Numbered from the stretch's first letter, positions 7,213 through 16,522 are shown. The stretch is 37,938 nucleotides of DNA from an uncultured archaeon (GCA_902385155.1 CABMEP010000044.1:1-37938), one strand, 5' to 3'. The notes: a model not told the origin generated them from the letters alone. Made by a program: numbers and translations.

Positions 7213-7872
7213 TCAGTCCTTCCCTTCCCACTCGTTGTAGAACCGCTCGAGGTACCTCTCCATGAACGCATGCCTCCCGTGGGCCATCTCCTTCGCAGTC
7301 TTGGTGTTCATCCTGTCCTTCACCAGGAGCAGTTTCTCGTAGAAATGGTTGATCGTGGTCCCCTTGTCCCTCTTGTAGGCCGCGAACGTCTGGTTCGGCT
7401 GCGGCTTCACGCCGGGATCGTGCATGATCCTGCCCTTCATCCCGCCGTAGACGAACGCCCGGGCTATCCCAATGGCGCCTATCGCGTCCAGCCTGTCCGC
7501 GTCCTGGACCACCATGCCCTCCTTCGTCCTGATGCGGTTCTTCACTCCGGCCCCCTTGAACGAGGTGTTCGCGATGATGTCGCAGACGTGGGAGACTGTC
7601 TCCCCGTCCAGGTCCAGCAACTCCAGCCACTCCCTCGCCACGCGCGGCCCGACAGCCATGTCGTTGCCGTGCAGCTTCCAGTCCGCTATGTCATGGAGCA
7701 GGGCTCCGAGCTGGACGACGAACAGGTCCGCTTTCTCCTTCTTGCCTATGTGGACCGCCGCCCTCCATACGCGGTAGACATGCCACCAGTCATGGCCGGA
7801 GCGGTCGTCTTCCATCTTCTTCCTGACATGCTCCATCGTCTTCTTGATGATGAGTCTCTTGTTCATTGGCAT
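7213..7872 (-). CDS. HD superfamily phosphohydrolase (YedJ-like)
   Basis: GHDWWHVYRVWRAAVHIGKKEKADLFVVQLGALLHDIADWKLHG...QDADRLDAIGAIGIARAFVYGG. Confidence 0.9.
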   Translation of the reverse strand: MPMNKRLIIKKTMEHVRKKMEDDRSGHDWWHVYRVWRAAVHIGKKEKADLFVVQLGALLHDIADWKLHGNDMAVGPRVAREWLELLDLDGETVSHVCDIIANTSFKGAGVKNRIRTKEGMVVQDADRLDAIGAIGIARAFVYGGMKGRIMHDPGVKPQPNQTFAAYKRDKGTTINHFYEKLLLVKDRMNTKTAKEMAHGRHAFMERYLERFYNEWEGKD

Positions 7873-8136
7873 CAGCTCTTCTAGCTATCGAGATAGGAAT
7901 AAAAGAGCGGCTTTTTCTATCTGCCGGAATGCCATTCCGAAACGCTTGTCCGATCTGCCCAGCTCTTCTCCTCGAAACGCCTTCCCTATCGCCAGACGCA
8001 ATGCTCTGCTGCGCTCTCTCGAGCGTTTGGGGTCCGAGACGAGGACTGGCCCTCGATCAGGAAAAACTCGGCAGCCCGTCGCCACCTGCGCCGAGTAAAT
8101 GCAAATATTTAAATATAAGAAATACGTAATCCGACA

Positions 8137-8943
8137 ATGATGACGTCGAACAGACCGCAATGCGTGGCTCAGGACGCAGCCGCAAAACCATTTGCCGGAG
8201 CTCTTCCCAGGATAGAGACGATCGATGACATAAAGGACGCGTGCACAAGGAGGATGCTCGTCGGCGTGATGACCCGGTATCTTGAGGCGTCCGCATATAC
8301 AGCCGGATGCGGCATGGAGGAAAGGAACTTCCTCGATGAGGTCACAAGCATGCTGGACATACGGCACGTCTCCATGTTGTGCGAAGGGATCGGTTTCAAG
8401 GAATCCGCAAGGAACGGGATAGCGATGCTGACGGGAGTTGGCGACACGGATCTGCATCTGGAGATGGAATACCTTGATCACCTGGTGGAGTCGTCTCCGC
8501 GCATGGGCAAAAAGCTGGGGGGGCACCTCCTTGACATCGGCAGCAGTGTCGGAGCGCTGACGCACGAAACGAGGCGCACGTACGGCGCGGAATCTGTAGG
8601 CGTCGACATCGACCGGAACGCGATCAAGCTGGGTAAGTTCCTCGGAGTGAAGGGCCTGGTCGCGATAGAGGAGAACGACTACGCGCTTCCGTTCAACGAC
8701 GAGCGCTTCGATGCGGTCCTCATGAGATCAGTCCTCAACTGCCCGCAGGCGGACGAGATCGTGGTGAATGCCATGATACGGGAGGCTGCCCGGGTCGTCA
8801 AGCGGGACGGGATCATAATCATATCTGGATATACAGACTCCGACGACGCAGAGCTGAGGAGGGTGGGACTCGTGATGTCCACGTCAAGCTCTAGGCTGTG
8901 GACCGTGTGGACCCGCGGCGACCGCTCTTGCGCCCCGGCATAG
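8137..8943 (+). CDS. Class I SAM-dependent methyltransferase
   Basis: HLLDIGSSVGALTHETRRTYGAESVGVDIDRNAI...NDYALPFNDERFDAVLMRSVLN. TATA-like atatttaaatat upstream. Confidence 0.85.
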   Translation: MMTSNRPQCVAQDAAAKPFAGALPRIETIDDIKDACTRRMLVGVMTRYLEASAYTAGCGMEERNFLDEVTSMLDIRHVSMLCEGIGFKESARNGIAMLTGVGDTDLHLEMEYLDHLVESSPRMGKKLGGHLLDIGSSVGALTHETRRTYGAESVGVDIDRNAIKLGKFLGVKGLVAIEENDYALPFNDERFDAVLMRSVLNCPQADEIVVNAMIREAARVVKRDGIIIISGYTDSDDAELRRVGLVMSTSSSRLWTVWTRGDRSCAPA

Positions 8944-8960
8944 GCGCCGGTGTTCCTGGC

Positions 8961-9188
8961 TCACGCCCCCAGGGACTTCAAGAGCATGTAGACCAGCACG
9001 CCGGGCCAGAATATCGCCTTGATCAGGCCCACGACGCCCATCGTCAGGCTCGTGGCCGTGGTGAGGAAATAGTACAGCGCGCCGAGGAATCCTATCCCGT
9101 ACAGCGCTCCGCCCGCCCCGCTCTTCGTGCTGTTGTCCCTGATGTTGAAAACCCATTTCTGCCCTGATTTCTTCGCCATACCAATCAT
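8961..9188 (-). CDS. Small membrane protein
   Basis: Hydrophobic helices GALYYFLTTATSLTMGVVGLIKAIFWPGVLVYMLL. Confidence 0.6.
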   Translation of the reverse strand: MIGMAKKSGQKWVFNIRDNSTKSGAGGALYGIGFLGALYYFLTTATSLTMGVVGLIKAIFWPGVLVYMLLKSLGA

Positions 9189-9201
9189 CTCCGATCAACA
9201 T

Positions 9202-9486
9202 TCATCTCTTCCTGCTGTTCCTGATCTTGCCCCACTTGACATTGTCCCAGACCCTCTCATGGAGATAGTATCCGATGGAGCTGTAGGTGTTGCTGACGAC
9301 CATGAAGCCGAACGCGACTTCCGTCTTGCCCGTGAGCCAGTAGATGACGACGAAGTCCATTATCAGTATGGCGAGCCTGTAGGTGGCGGTCTTCGCCAGC
9401 GACCTCCATGAGCTCTCCTTGAAATGATGGTGATTCCTTGGGGCATCGGCCTTGATCAGGCCCTTGCGTCTCGTCAGGTCCGCCAT
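9202..9486 (-). CDS. DUF2061-like membrane protein
   Basis: SSWRSLAKTATYRLAILIMDFVVIYWLTGKTEVAFGFMVVSNTYSSIGYYLHERVWDNVKWG. Confidence 0.85.
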   Translation of the reverse strand: MADLTRRKGLIKADAPRNHHHFKESSWRSLAKTATYRLAILIMDFVVIYWLTGKTEVAFGFMVVSNTYSSIGYYLHERVWDNVKWGKIRNSRKR

Positions 9487-9507
9487 AGCATCAACGCTCT
9501 CTCGGGA

Positions 9508-9783
9508 TTATCCGCATTCGACCGTGATCTTCTCAAGCTCATTGTTCACGAACGTGCTGTTGTAGCACTGCCTGTTGTATGTCCACCCGAGGCACATCTT
9601 GTCGCAGCCGTAATCAGGCATGTCCGGGCAGTGGTCGTAAGCGAATCCCAGGCAGCTGAATTCCTCGGTGTACATAGGCGATGCGAATCCCTTCTTGCCG
9701 CCGATGACCCTCGCCTTCGGCCAGAAGAAAGCCGCGATGAGCAGGACCGCGACGATCCCGATCAGAAGATATTTCCGTTTCAT
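9508..9783 (-). CDS. Membrane-anchored Cys-rich small extracytoplasmic protein
   Basis: N-terminal TM (LLIGIVAVLLIAAFFWPK), then about 6 Cys. Confidence 0.65.
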   Translation of the reverse strand: MKRKYLLIGIVAVLLIAAFFWPKARVIGGKKGFASPMYTEEFSCLGFAYDHCPDMPDYGCDKMCLGWTYNRQCYNSTFVNNELEKITVECG

Positions 9784-9787
9784 GCGA

Positions 9788-12610
9788 TCATCCCATGTCC
9801 TTGACGAGCGTCCTCGTACCGTCCGCGCAGACGGCGTTGTACATCTGGTCGTATCCCACTAGGTCGTAGTATGTGATTTCAGACGACACGGACGGCTTGT
9901 CGTAGTACGCCCCTCCGCTGCCGTAATCGATGTTGATCGAGTCGCTCGTACCGTCATCCACGAACGTCTGGACGTATCCCGGCCCCCTGTAGCCGAAACG
10001 GGTGTTGACGATGTTGGTGACGTTCCCTGTCACCCCGCGCGTGATCCCATCCACGAACGTGCTGTTCTCCGATGTGGCGACCTCAACAGGCACCCATTCC
10101 CCATCGTAGAACTCCACCCACTGGTGGGGGATGTACTCGTTGGGGCTCTTCTCTATGGAGTATCCCCTGACGAACCTCGCGGGTATCCCCGCGGATCGCA
10201 ACAGGGAGAGATACAGGGACGCGAGCTCGTCGCAGTCCCCGTTCCCGCTATGCAGCACCTCCACGGCAGATTTGGTGTAGGTGTCGCTGTCCGGGCCGTG
10301 GTAGTACTCCGTGTTGCTCTTCAGCCATACGAACAGCGCCTTGGCGACAGTCCAGACATCATCGCCCCCCGTCTCGCCCCTCACCCGCTCCGCTATCGCC
10401 TTTATCTCGCTGTCGTACGGGTCTATCATCGCCCTCGCCATCATGGTGCCGCCGCTCGCCTTTCCTTGCAGCTCCTCGCCGCCCAGGTAGCCGTGGCCTG
10501 ATTCGCTCGCCGCCGCATCGGATATCCTCATCTCTCTCCGGTTGAACAGCTGCAGCGCCTGCGTCCCTTTCATGTCCATGTAGATGTATCCGGTGACGGA
10601 GGAGTACTTCTTCGCCGTGTTGTCAAGCTTCCATGTCATCATCCGGTTCCCGGCCTGGTAGCTCGTGCTGGACTGGGTCAGCCCTTTGCTCGCGTCGGGA
10701 TACACGGTGACCTCCGCCCCCTCGGGATACATCACGACGTAGCTCTGGTACCCGTTGTAGACCGTGGTGTTGTATCCGTACCTCAGGACGTAGTTCGCGG
10801 TCGTGTTGACCGGGTAGTACATGCAGTCCTTGGCTATGGTGAAGTTCCAGGAGAATGAGCTTCCGGCGTTCATGTCGAGCGCGGAGGTCGTGTTCTTGTA
10901 TCCTTGCTTGCCTACGATGACCGTGTACGATCCGGCCGGGACGCCGGTGATGCTGTACTCCCCGTATCGGTCGGTCCTGCCGGTGTACTCGTTGGTCCCG
11001 TCGGTCAGCGTCATGAACGCGTCCTCCACTGTGACGTTCTTGGTGCTCTGGATGGTGCCGTGCACGCTGCCGGTCTGGCCGGAGGAGATGTATCCTCCGT
11101 CCGTCTGGCCATTGAGAGAGCCGGATTGTGAGAGGCCGAAGAGCATGTCCAGGAAGTCGGTTATCATCTTGATTATGGACTCCAGCACGCCCATCTTCTG
11201 CGTCCCCTCGCCCTCGCTGGCGCATGTCCCGTCGTCGCATATGTTGCTCCTGCATGCGTAGTCGTTCTGGCATGATGCGCCGCCGAAATGCTGCCCGGAC
11301 CATGTGCCGTTGGTGTCGCAGTATGACTCCAGGTAGTCAACCATCTTCCGAGTGCCTGTGGAAAAGCATGATCCGTCCAGATAGCATTCGCCCGCGCCGC
11401 AGGATTGGCTGGCCTGGCTCGCGTCAATGAGCGATTTGCTGAAGACGATGGCTGTCGTGCTGTTGATGTAGATCGCGACGCGCTCGTTGTTGGTCCCGAA
11501 CGTTATCCCCGTCCCGCCCATCGGCGTCCCCTCCGGGAGGTCGGAGATGTCCATCTCGGTCACGTCTTCCCATGATCTCTTGTACAGCTGGCCGTTGATG
11601 TATGTGGCGGTGTCATCCACCATTATCGCCACGGCCTTGCCGTCAATGGTCACATTCTTGTTGAAGACGGCCGTATCGGCGAGGGTTGATGGCGCGCATA
11701 CGCCGTCCACGCATCTGCCGCTGAGGCAATCAGGGCCGTAACCACACGATTCTCCATCGGATTTTATCTCCACCTTGTCATTCCCGGTGATGTCCGGAGC
11801 CGTGCTCTTCACGCACGTCCCGTACTGGCTGGTGTACCCTTCCGGGCAGGCGATGATCTTGCCGCCTTCAGACAGGCATTTCCCGGCCTGGCAAGCGGAT
11901 CCGTACGGGCACATGTTGCCGCACTTGCCGCAGTTGTTCTGGTCATCGCTGTTGTCCACGCATGTCCCGCAGCAGCTTCCGCTCGCGCATTCGCCATTGG
12001 CGGAGCAGGATTCTCCGAGCTCCTTGTCGTTGGAAGCGGGAGGTGTGCCCCACAGATCCTGATGGAGCTTGTTCTCGTCGCACCATGCGATATTCTCCTT
12101 GTATCCCGCATCCACGCGCGCCGTGTCGTCCAGGCATTTGTTGTACGCCTCGGTGCACCGTGCCTGGCATGCGGGGATCTCCACCCTCTTGCAGTAGTCT
12201 ATCATCCCTTGTGTCACTTCGCCGTCGCAGTTGCACCCGCTGCATTCGCTCTGGCAAGGCATCTTCCCGCCGTCGTGCAGCGACATCATGGCATTGTAGC
12301 ATTGGGCGTATCCGGCCTTATTGCCGTAGGGATCCGGTATGTCGTAGCAGTAGGTGCTTATCGCGCCGCATCCCGATTCCGTCCCGTCGAAGCAGTAATA
12401 AGTGTACATGGAGGCCATGCTCTCAGTGTATCTGTCCTTCGCGGCCGCCATGCAGTCGGAATGGTTGTAGTCATCGATGCCGTTGAAGCAGTAAAAGAAA
12501 TTCGAGCAGGTCATGGCGACCTCGCCCTGGGCATGCGCGATGCCCATCAGGAACAGGATAGCGGCCATCACGGACGCGAGCAGTAATATGATTCGCCCCA
12601 TATCATCCAT
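9788..12610 (-). CDS. Large secreted protein: Cys-rich N-terminal modules, carboxypeptidase-regulatory-like beta domain, transglutaminase-like domain
   Basis: Signal peptide; repeated Cys modules (GECASGSCCGTCVDN..., CLSGRCVDGVCA); GSVHGTIQSTKNVTVEDAFMTLTDGTNEYTGRTDRYGEYSITGVPAGSYTVIVGKQGYK; transglutaminase GDCDELASLYLSLLRSAGIPARFVRGY...HQWVEFYDGEWVPVEVAT. Confidence 0.85.
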   Translation of the reverse strand: MDDMGRIILLLASVMAAILFLMGIAHAQGEVAMTCSNFFYCFNGIDDYNHSDCMAAAKDRYTESMASMYTYYCFDGTESGCGAISTYCYDIPDPYGNKAGYAQCYNAMMSLHDGGKMPCQSECSGCNCDGEVTQGMIDYCKRVEIPACQARCTEAYNKCLDDTARVDAGYKENIAWCDENKLHQDLWGTPPASNDKELGESCSANGECASGSCCGTCVDNSDDQNNCGKCGNMCPYGSACQAGKCLSEGGKIIACPEGYTSQYGTCVKSTAPDITGNDKVEIKSDGESCGYGPDCLSGRCVDGVCAPSTLADTAVFNKNVTIDGKAVAIMVDDTATYINGQLYKRSWEDVTEMDISDLPEGTPMGGTGITFGTNNERVAIYINSTTAIVFSKSLIDASQASQSCGAGECYLDGSCFSTGTRKMVDYLESYCDTNGTWSGQHFGGASCQNDYACRSNICDDGTCASEGEGTQKMGVLESIIKMITDFLDMLFGLSQSGSLNGQTDGGYISSGQTGSVHGTIQSTKNVTVEDAFMTLTDGTNEYTGRTDRYGEYSITGVPAGSYTVIVGKQGYKNTTSALDMNAGSSFSWNFTIAKDCMYYPVNTTANYVLRYGYNTTVYNGYQSYVVMYPEGAEVTVYPDASKGLTQSSTSYQAGNRMMTWKLDNTAKKYSSVTGYIYMDMKGTQALQLFNRREMRISDAAASESGHGYLGGEELQGKASGGTMMARAMIDPYDSEIKAIAERVRGETGGDDVWTVAKALFVWLKSNTEYYHGPDSDTYTKSAVEVLHSGNGDCDELASLYLSLLRSAGIPARFVRGYSIEKSPNEYIPHQWVEFYDGEWVPVEVATSENSTFVDGITRGVTGNVTNIVNTRFGYRGPGYVQTFVDDGTSDSINIDYGSGGAYYDKPSVSSEITYYDLVGYDQMYNAVCADGTRTLVKDMG

Positions 12611-12683
12611 TGGTCGGATAGGGTTAAAAATGAGATTCAGAGCAAGTTCAGAGATAGGAAGCGACGTAATCGTAAGAAATAGT

Positions 12684-12690
12684 TATATAC
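12684..12690 (+). promoter_or_regulatory. TATA box, leaderless-type spacing
   Basis: agttatatac 27 nt before ATG 12711; the same geometry occurs at 65, 31521, 32379, 33201 and others. Confidence 0.55.
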
Positions 12691-12710
12691 CTTGGACGAC
12701 GAATAAATCC

Positions 12711-14252
12711 ATGTCACAGGAACAGAAATCTCAAGAGCAGAAGGGGCGACCGTTCACTAAGAAACAGAAGGTACTGGCTGCCGCGGCGCTCACCGGATTC
12801 CTCGGACTGAGCCTCGCGACCGGATACGTAGTGGACTCCAGCAGGAACGCGGGATACTACCGGCGCAGCGCGCTGGACTCCGTGGGATTCAGGCACTTCA
12901 AGCTCCAGGTTGACTCTCCGTCCAAATTCCCTTACCAGTTCAGCCCATGGGAGAGATACGCCCAGATAGAAGAGGGGCTTCTTGCTGAATTCAACATCCC
13001 AGAGGCGAAGATCCCACGCCAGACGAAAAGGATAATCTCCGTGGCCAACTGGATATCAGACAACGTCGCCAAGCGCATGCTGCAGGCCATGGACACATAC
13101 GAAGTCGGCGACGTCTCCAAGGTCGCGACATCGGAGAGCCTGATGAATGTCATCGCCGACGAGATGGCCAACGCAGGGATATTCTACGCGAGGGAGAGCT
13201 TCCTCTCCAATTCATTCAATCCGAAGCTCCATGAGAAGGAGGACCTGATCCATCTTGACTGCAAGCTTCTCACCTACCTCATGTGCCACATCGGAAGGAG
13301 GCTGGACCTGAGGACATACATCGTTGACGGGCCCAGCCACATGTACCTGTTCGTGGAGAGCAACCAGGAGAAGGGAACAGGATACGTCATCGAGCCCACC
13401 CAGTTCAGGAGGATAGAGGAGACCGAAGACGCGATCAACTACGCAGGGAAGGGCATAGGCGACGGGTTCTTCACCACTTTTGAGAAGCAGAAAGTCCATG
13501 CCGGCATCGTCGCCACCGAGAGATTCATCAAGGCGGCCAATCTCCATTTCACTCTCACGGACACCAGGATGATAGAGGACGACATGCGCGCCAACATAAT
13601 CGTCGGCCTGCTCGACTACGCCAAGAAGGAGGACGACATCGGCCTGAAGGTGCGGATATACAACAGGATGTTCAGGATGGCGCAGGAAGGCTCCGGGAGC
13701 TACCTCGTCATAAGCAACGCGTTCACGACAAGCCTCGGCCTGGCTGAGGAATGCGTAGAGAAGAAGCGCTACCCCGACGCCGAGACACTCCTGAAGAACG
13801 CCGTGTGGATACGCAGGGAGAGGGACGAGCTCATAGTGAGCAAGGAGCCGATCGAGGAGATACTGTTAGGCAAATTGTACTGGGAGATGGGCAGCAAGAC
13901 GAAGGCGCTGCGCCAGCTCAGGGAAGCGAACGAATTGTACAAGAGCAGAGGATTGTTCTACTACAGGGGGAACGAGGACAAGCCGATAGCGCTCAACAGG
14001 TACCACTGCGTATTGCTGAGATACCTCGCGATGGCCGAATTGGACCATGGCACGATGCAGCTGGAGAGGATACACAACGAGATCCTCCTGCCCGCCTACA
14101 ACCACTACGCCAACAACCAGATGACCGTGCCTGAGATGGACAAGGTGAAGGAGATGATGGACCAGGTCAAGGCCCGGATGGAGCGCGAAGGCGGCGGAGA
14201 CAGCATCTCTGACTTGAGGCGCCTGATAGAGGGGCTGAAAGGGCATCAGTGA
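12711..14252 (+). CDS. Membrane-anchored protein with transglutaminase/SirB1-like and TPR-like regions
   Basis: TM near N-terminus (LAAAALTGFLGLSLATGYVV); LDCKLLTYLMCHIGRRLDLRTYIVDGPSHMYLFVES resembles a transglutaminase-like core; helical repeats after. Confidence 0.6.
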   Translation: MSQEQKSQEQKGRPFTKKQKVLAAAALTGFLGLSLATGYVVDSSRNAGYYRRSALDSVGFRHFKLQVDSPSKFPYQFSPWERYAQIEEGLLAEFNIPEAKIPRQTKRIISVANWISDNVAKRMLQAMDTYEVGDVSKVATSESLMNVIADEMANAGIFYARESFLSNSFNPKLHEKEDLIHLDCKLLTYLMCHIGRRLDLRTYIVDGPSHMYLFVESNQEKGTGYVIEPTQFRRIEETEDAINYAGKGIGDGFFTTFEKQKVHAGIVATERFIKAANLHFTLTDTRMIEDDMRANIIVGLLDYAKKEDDIGLKVRIYNRMFRMAQEGSGSYLVISNAFTTSLGLAEECVEKKRYPDAETLLKNAVWIRRERDELIVSKEPIEEILLGKLYWEMGSKTKALRQLREANELYKSRGLFYYRGNEDKPIALNRYHCVLLRYLAMAELDHGTMQLERIHNEILLPAYNHYANNQMTVPEMDKVKEMMDQVKARMEREGGGDSISDLRRLIEGLKGHQ

Positions 14253-14336
14253 GACTGCTTCCGTAATGTGCGATAACGGATCTCTCTCTTCAGCGACCGC
14301 CCCGGTCTCTTGATTTTTCTTGCTAATTCAGCCTTG

Positions 14337-16103
14337 TCATCTTTTGGGCGGCTTTCGCGTAACGAGATACGCCGCCGCGATCACGATTATGGCTGCGACG
14401 GCGCCGATCGCCGGAACCCAGTCGAATACGTTCGTCTCCGGGCTTGTATTCGCCGGAGTGATGTTTGTCGTTTGGTTCGCTGCTGGCTCGGCAGTTGCCG
14501 TTTGGTTCGCGGCGACAACGTTCGGGGCGCCCAACGCCAGGGTTTCGGTCTCATTCGCCAGCTCTTTCGCCAGGTCGTAATCGCCTGCGACGAACGCGGC
14601 ATTCGCGTCCGCGAGCTTGTCTTTCGCAGCCGATACGTTCTTGCCTGCCTTATCGGCATCGGAGATCGCCGTCCGGGCCGCGGATAGCACGGATCGCGCA
14701 TCAGATTCGGTCGCAACGGCCGGTTGCTGGGTCGATGATTGGTTCTGGCTAGCTTGGTTGACTGACTGGGTCTGATTGACTGATGGAGTTTGATTTACTG
14801 ACGGAGTTGCCGTTATCGCGATCGTGTTTATGCCGCCGCCATATCCTACGCTTATGCCGGTGTGGGTGGAGTTGGACGTCTCTCCGAACTGCGCGCCCTG
14901 GCCGTTCACCTGGACCGTGAACGTCCCGTTCAGGAGCCCCGCAGGCATGGATACCACCGCGGAATCCGTAGTTCCGTTGGAGTCGGCGGTCTTGAATGTG
15001 ATCGTGCCTGCCGTCTGATCGAAGGCGAGAGCGGAGACGGATGAATTTGAGCGGATGGATAGCGGGAAGCATTGGCCATCGGACGCGACGGAATAATCGT
15101 AATCGGGTCTCGCTTCCTTCATTATGACCGCCTTGGCGTTGGCGATGAATATGTTGCGGAACGAATTGGAGTCCAAATCTGCAAGGGCGGATCTCCAGCG
15201 GCCCACCGCGTTGGGCGGGGCGTTCTGGACCGTGTCGCTCGCGTAGTTGAGCCATCTGTTCTTGTCATTGCCCCCTCCGGCATCGCTGGCCCAGAGGATC
15301 CGGGCGTTCCAGGTCTCGAAGAACTGCTCCCATCGCGCATTGAGGTGGCCGTCGCTTTGGTTGACCAATACTCCGCGCCAATTGGAATTGAGCTCGCCCG
15401 GATCATTCATCATGTTCTGGATCCCGGCCGTATCGAAATACAGGTTGGGGTAGCGCAGGAGATAGTCATCGAGCGCGTCCGCGTCGAGCGGCATGTTGTT
15501 GAATCCGAGATGGCACCAGAGGAAAATCGCATCCTTATTGTGGCTGAACATCCGTTCCAGGGCGGCATTCGCAGAAGGGTCATCGGGCACGAAGTGGAAG
15601 GAGAGAGGGACATGATAGGCCGCAGACAGATCAACGAGCTGAAGGATCAATGGCGTGTCTGGCTGGATGTAAGCTGTTGGGGGAGGAGTATAAGACTGAC
15701 CGCTGTAGTATCTCAGGTTGATCTCCCCTATCCCGGTGAATCTTCCAGTGCCCAATTGCGTCCTGGTATATTCGACGAGATGCTGGTCATTGGTGTTAGT
15801 GAAGGCGACGAAGGCGGAGAACCTGCCCGGATACTTCGCGATATAGTCCAGCGATGTCTGGTCATCATTCTTCCCATTCGGATACAGGAGGGCCATGCTC
15901 ACCCCCGCCTGATCCATCTCAGAGATCACGAAATCCGAAGTGTAGTCCTGTGTCATGTGGACATGAGCGTCGAAGATCTTCATCTTGTCCGGTGATGCGT
16001 CCGTGGATGAAGGAGCGCAGATGTCGCCGGCCGCGGCACTGATGTGGATGAGGATGGAGAACAGGAAAAGGAAACAGACGATCCCGATGCCATTCTTCGC
16101 CAT
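14337..16103 (-). CDS. Secreted amidohydrolase-2 family protein with Asn-rich linker and C-terminal TM anchor
   Basis: Signal peptide; MKIFDAHVHMTQDYTSDFVISEMDQAGVSMALLYPN; SFHFVPDD; ILWASDAGG; linker SVNQTPSVNQTQSVNQ; C-terminal PAIGAVAAIIVIAAAYLVTRKPPKR. Confidence 0.75.
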   Translation of the reverse strand: MAKNGIGIVCFLFLFSILIHISAAAGDICAPSSTDASPDKMKIFDAHVHMTQDYTSDFVISEMDQAGVSMALLYPNGKNDDQTSLDYIAKYPGRFSAFVAFTNTNDQHLVEYTRTQLGTGRFTGIGEINLRYYSGQSYTPPPTAYIQPDTPLILQLVDLSAAYHVPLSFHFVPDDPSANAALERMFSHNKDAIFLWCHLGFNNMPLDADALDDYLLRYPNLYFDTAGIQNMMNDPGELNSNWRGVLVNQSDGHLNARWEQFFETWNARILWASDAGGGNDKNRWLNYASDTVQNAPPNAVGRWRSALADLDSNSFRNIFIANAKAVIMKEARPDYDYSVASDGQCFPLSIRSNSSVSALAFDQTAGTITFKTADSNGTTDSAVVSMPAGLLNGTFTVQVNGQGAQFGETSNSTHTGISVGYGGGINTIAITATPSVNQTPSVNQTQSVNQASQNQSSTQQPAVATESDARSVLSAARTAISDADKAGKNVSAAKDKLADANAAFVAGDYDLAKELANETETLALGAPNVVAANQTATAEPAANQTTNITPANTSPETNVFDWVPAIGAVAAIIVIAAAYLVTRKPPKR

Positions 16104-16147
16104 GCACAGCCTTGACGGCCGCCGTTTAAAATAGTATTGAGATGGGA

Positions 16148-16522
16148 TCAGGCCAGCCTCTTCCCTTCCCACAGGTCGTACACTTCCCTTATCTTGATCA
16201 GCACAGCCGCATGCGGGTCGGCCCCCTTGTTTATCGGCAGCTTACTGACGAATCCCATCCACTTCCCCTTCCTGTGCTGCTTCGCGGTCCCTTTCAGCTG
16301 GTACCACTCTGTGCCCTTGCCGCAGACGACAGCGACGCTGCTGTTGCGCGCGATGTTCTTCCTTGTCTTGCCCATCATGTTGTCGGTCGCGCATATCGTG
16401 TCCTTCGCCACGAGCCTGCAGCCCATGACGCAGACCAGGTTGGGCCTGCCCTTCGGGCCGGACGTCGCCAGGTACAGCACGCCCTTCTCGATGAAATCCT
16501 TGTATCTTGATAGGTCAGCCAT
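16148..16522 (-). CDS. Pyridoxamine 5'-phosphate oxidase family (split-barrel) protein
   Basis: KGVLYLATSGPKGRPNLVCVMGCRLVAKDTICATDNMMGKTRKNIARNSSVAVVC. Start taken as MADLSRYKD (16522). Confidence 0.75.
   Translation of the reverse strand: MADLSRYKDFIEKGVLYLATSGPKGRPNLVCVMGCRLVAKDTICATDNMMGKTRKNIARNSSVAVVCGKGTEWYQLKGTAKQHRKGKWMGFVSKLPINKGADPHAAVLIKIREVYDLWEGKRLA

Noticed and set aside
6949-7884. Long plus-strand ORF opposite 7000..7872
   Set aside because: Antisense shadow ORF in GC-rich DNA: Arg/His/Pro-rich low-complexity translation, while the minus strand encodes a clear HD protein.
811-7893. CRISPR array or classical integron
   Set aside because: Repeat spacing is gene-sized and irregular, so not CRISPR. 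No tyrosine integrase and no paired inverted attC boxes were found, so not a standard integron from what is visible; an integrase outside the window cannot be excluded.
7885-8565. 226-aa minus-strand ORF overlapping the methyltransferase
   Set aside because: Its main part is antisense to a good methyltransferase CDS. Only the last 50 codons are non-overlapping and lack a start; could be a gene remnant but not supportable.
12062-12586. Plus-strand ORFs opposite the large Cys-rich protein
   Set aside because: Antisense artefacts of high GC; no motifs.
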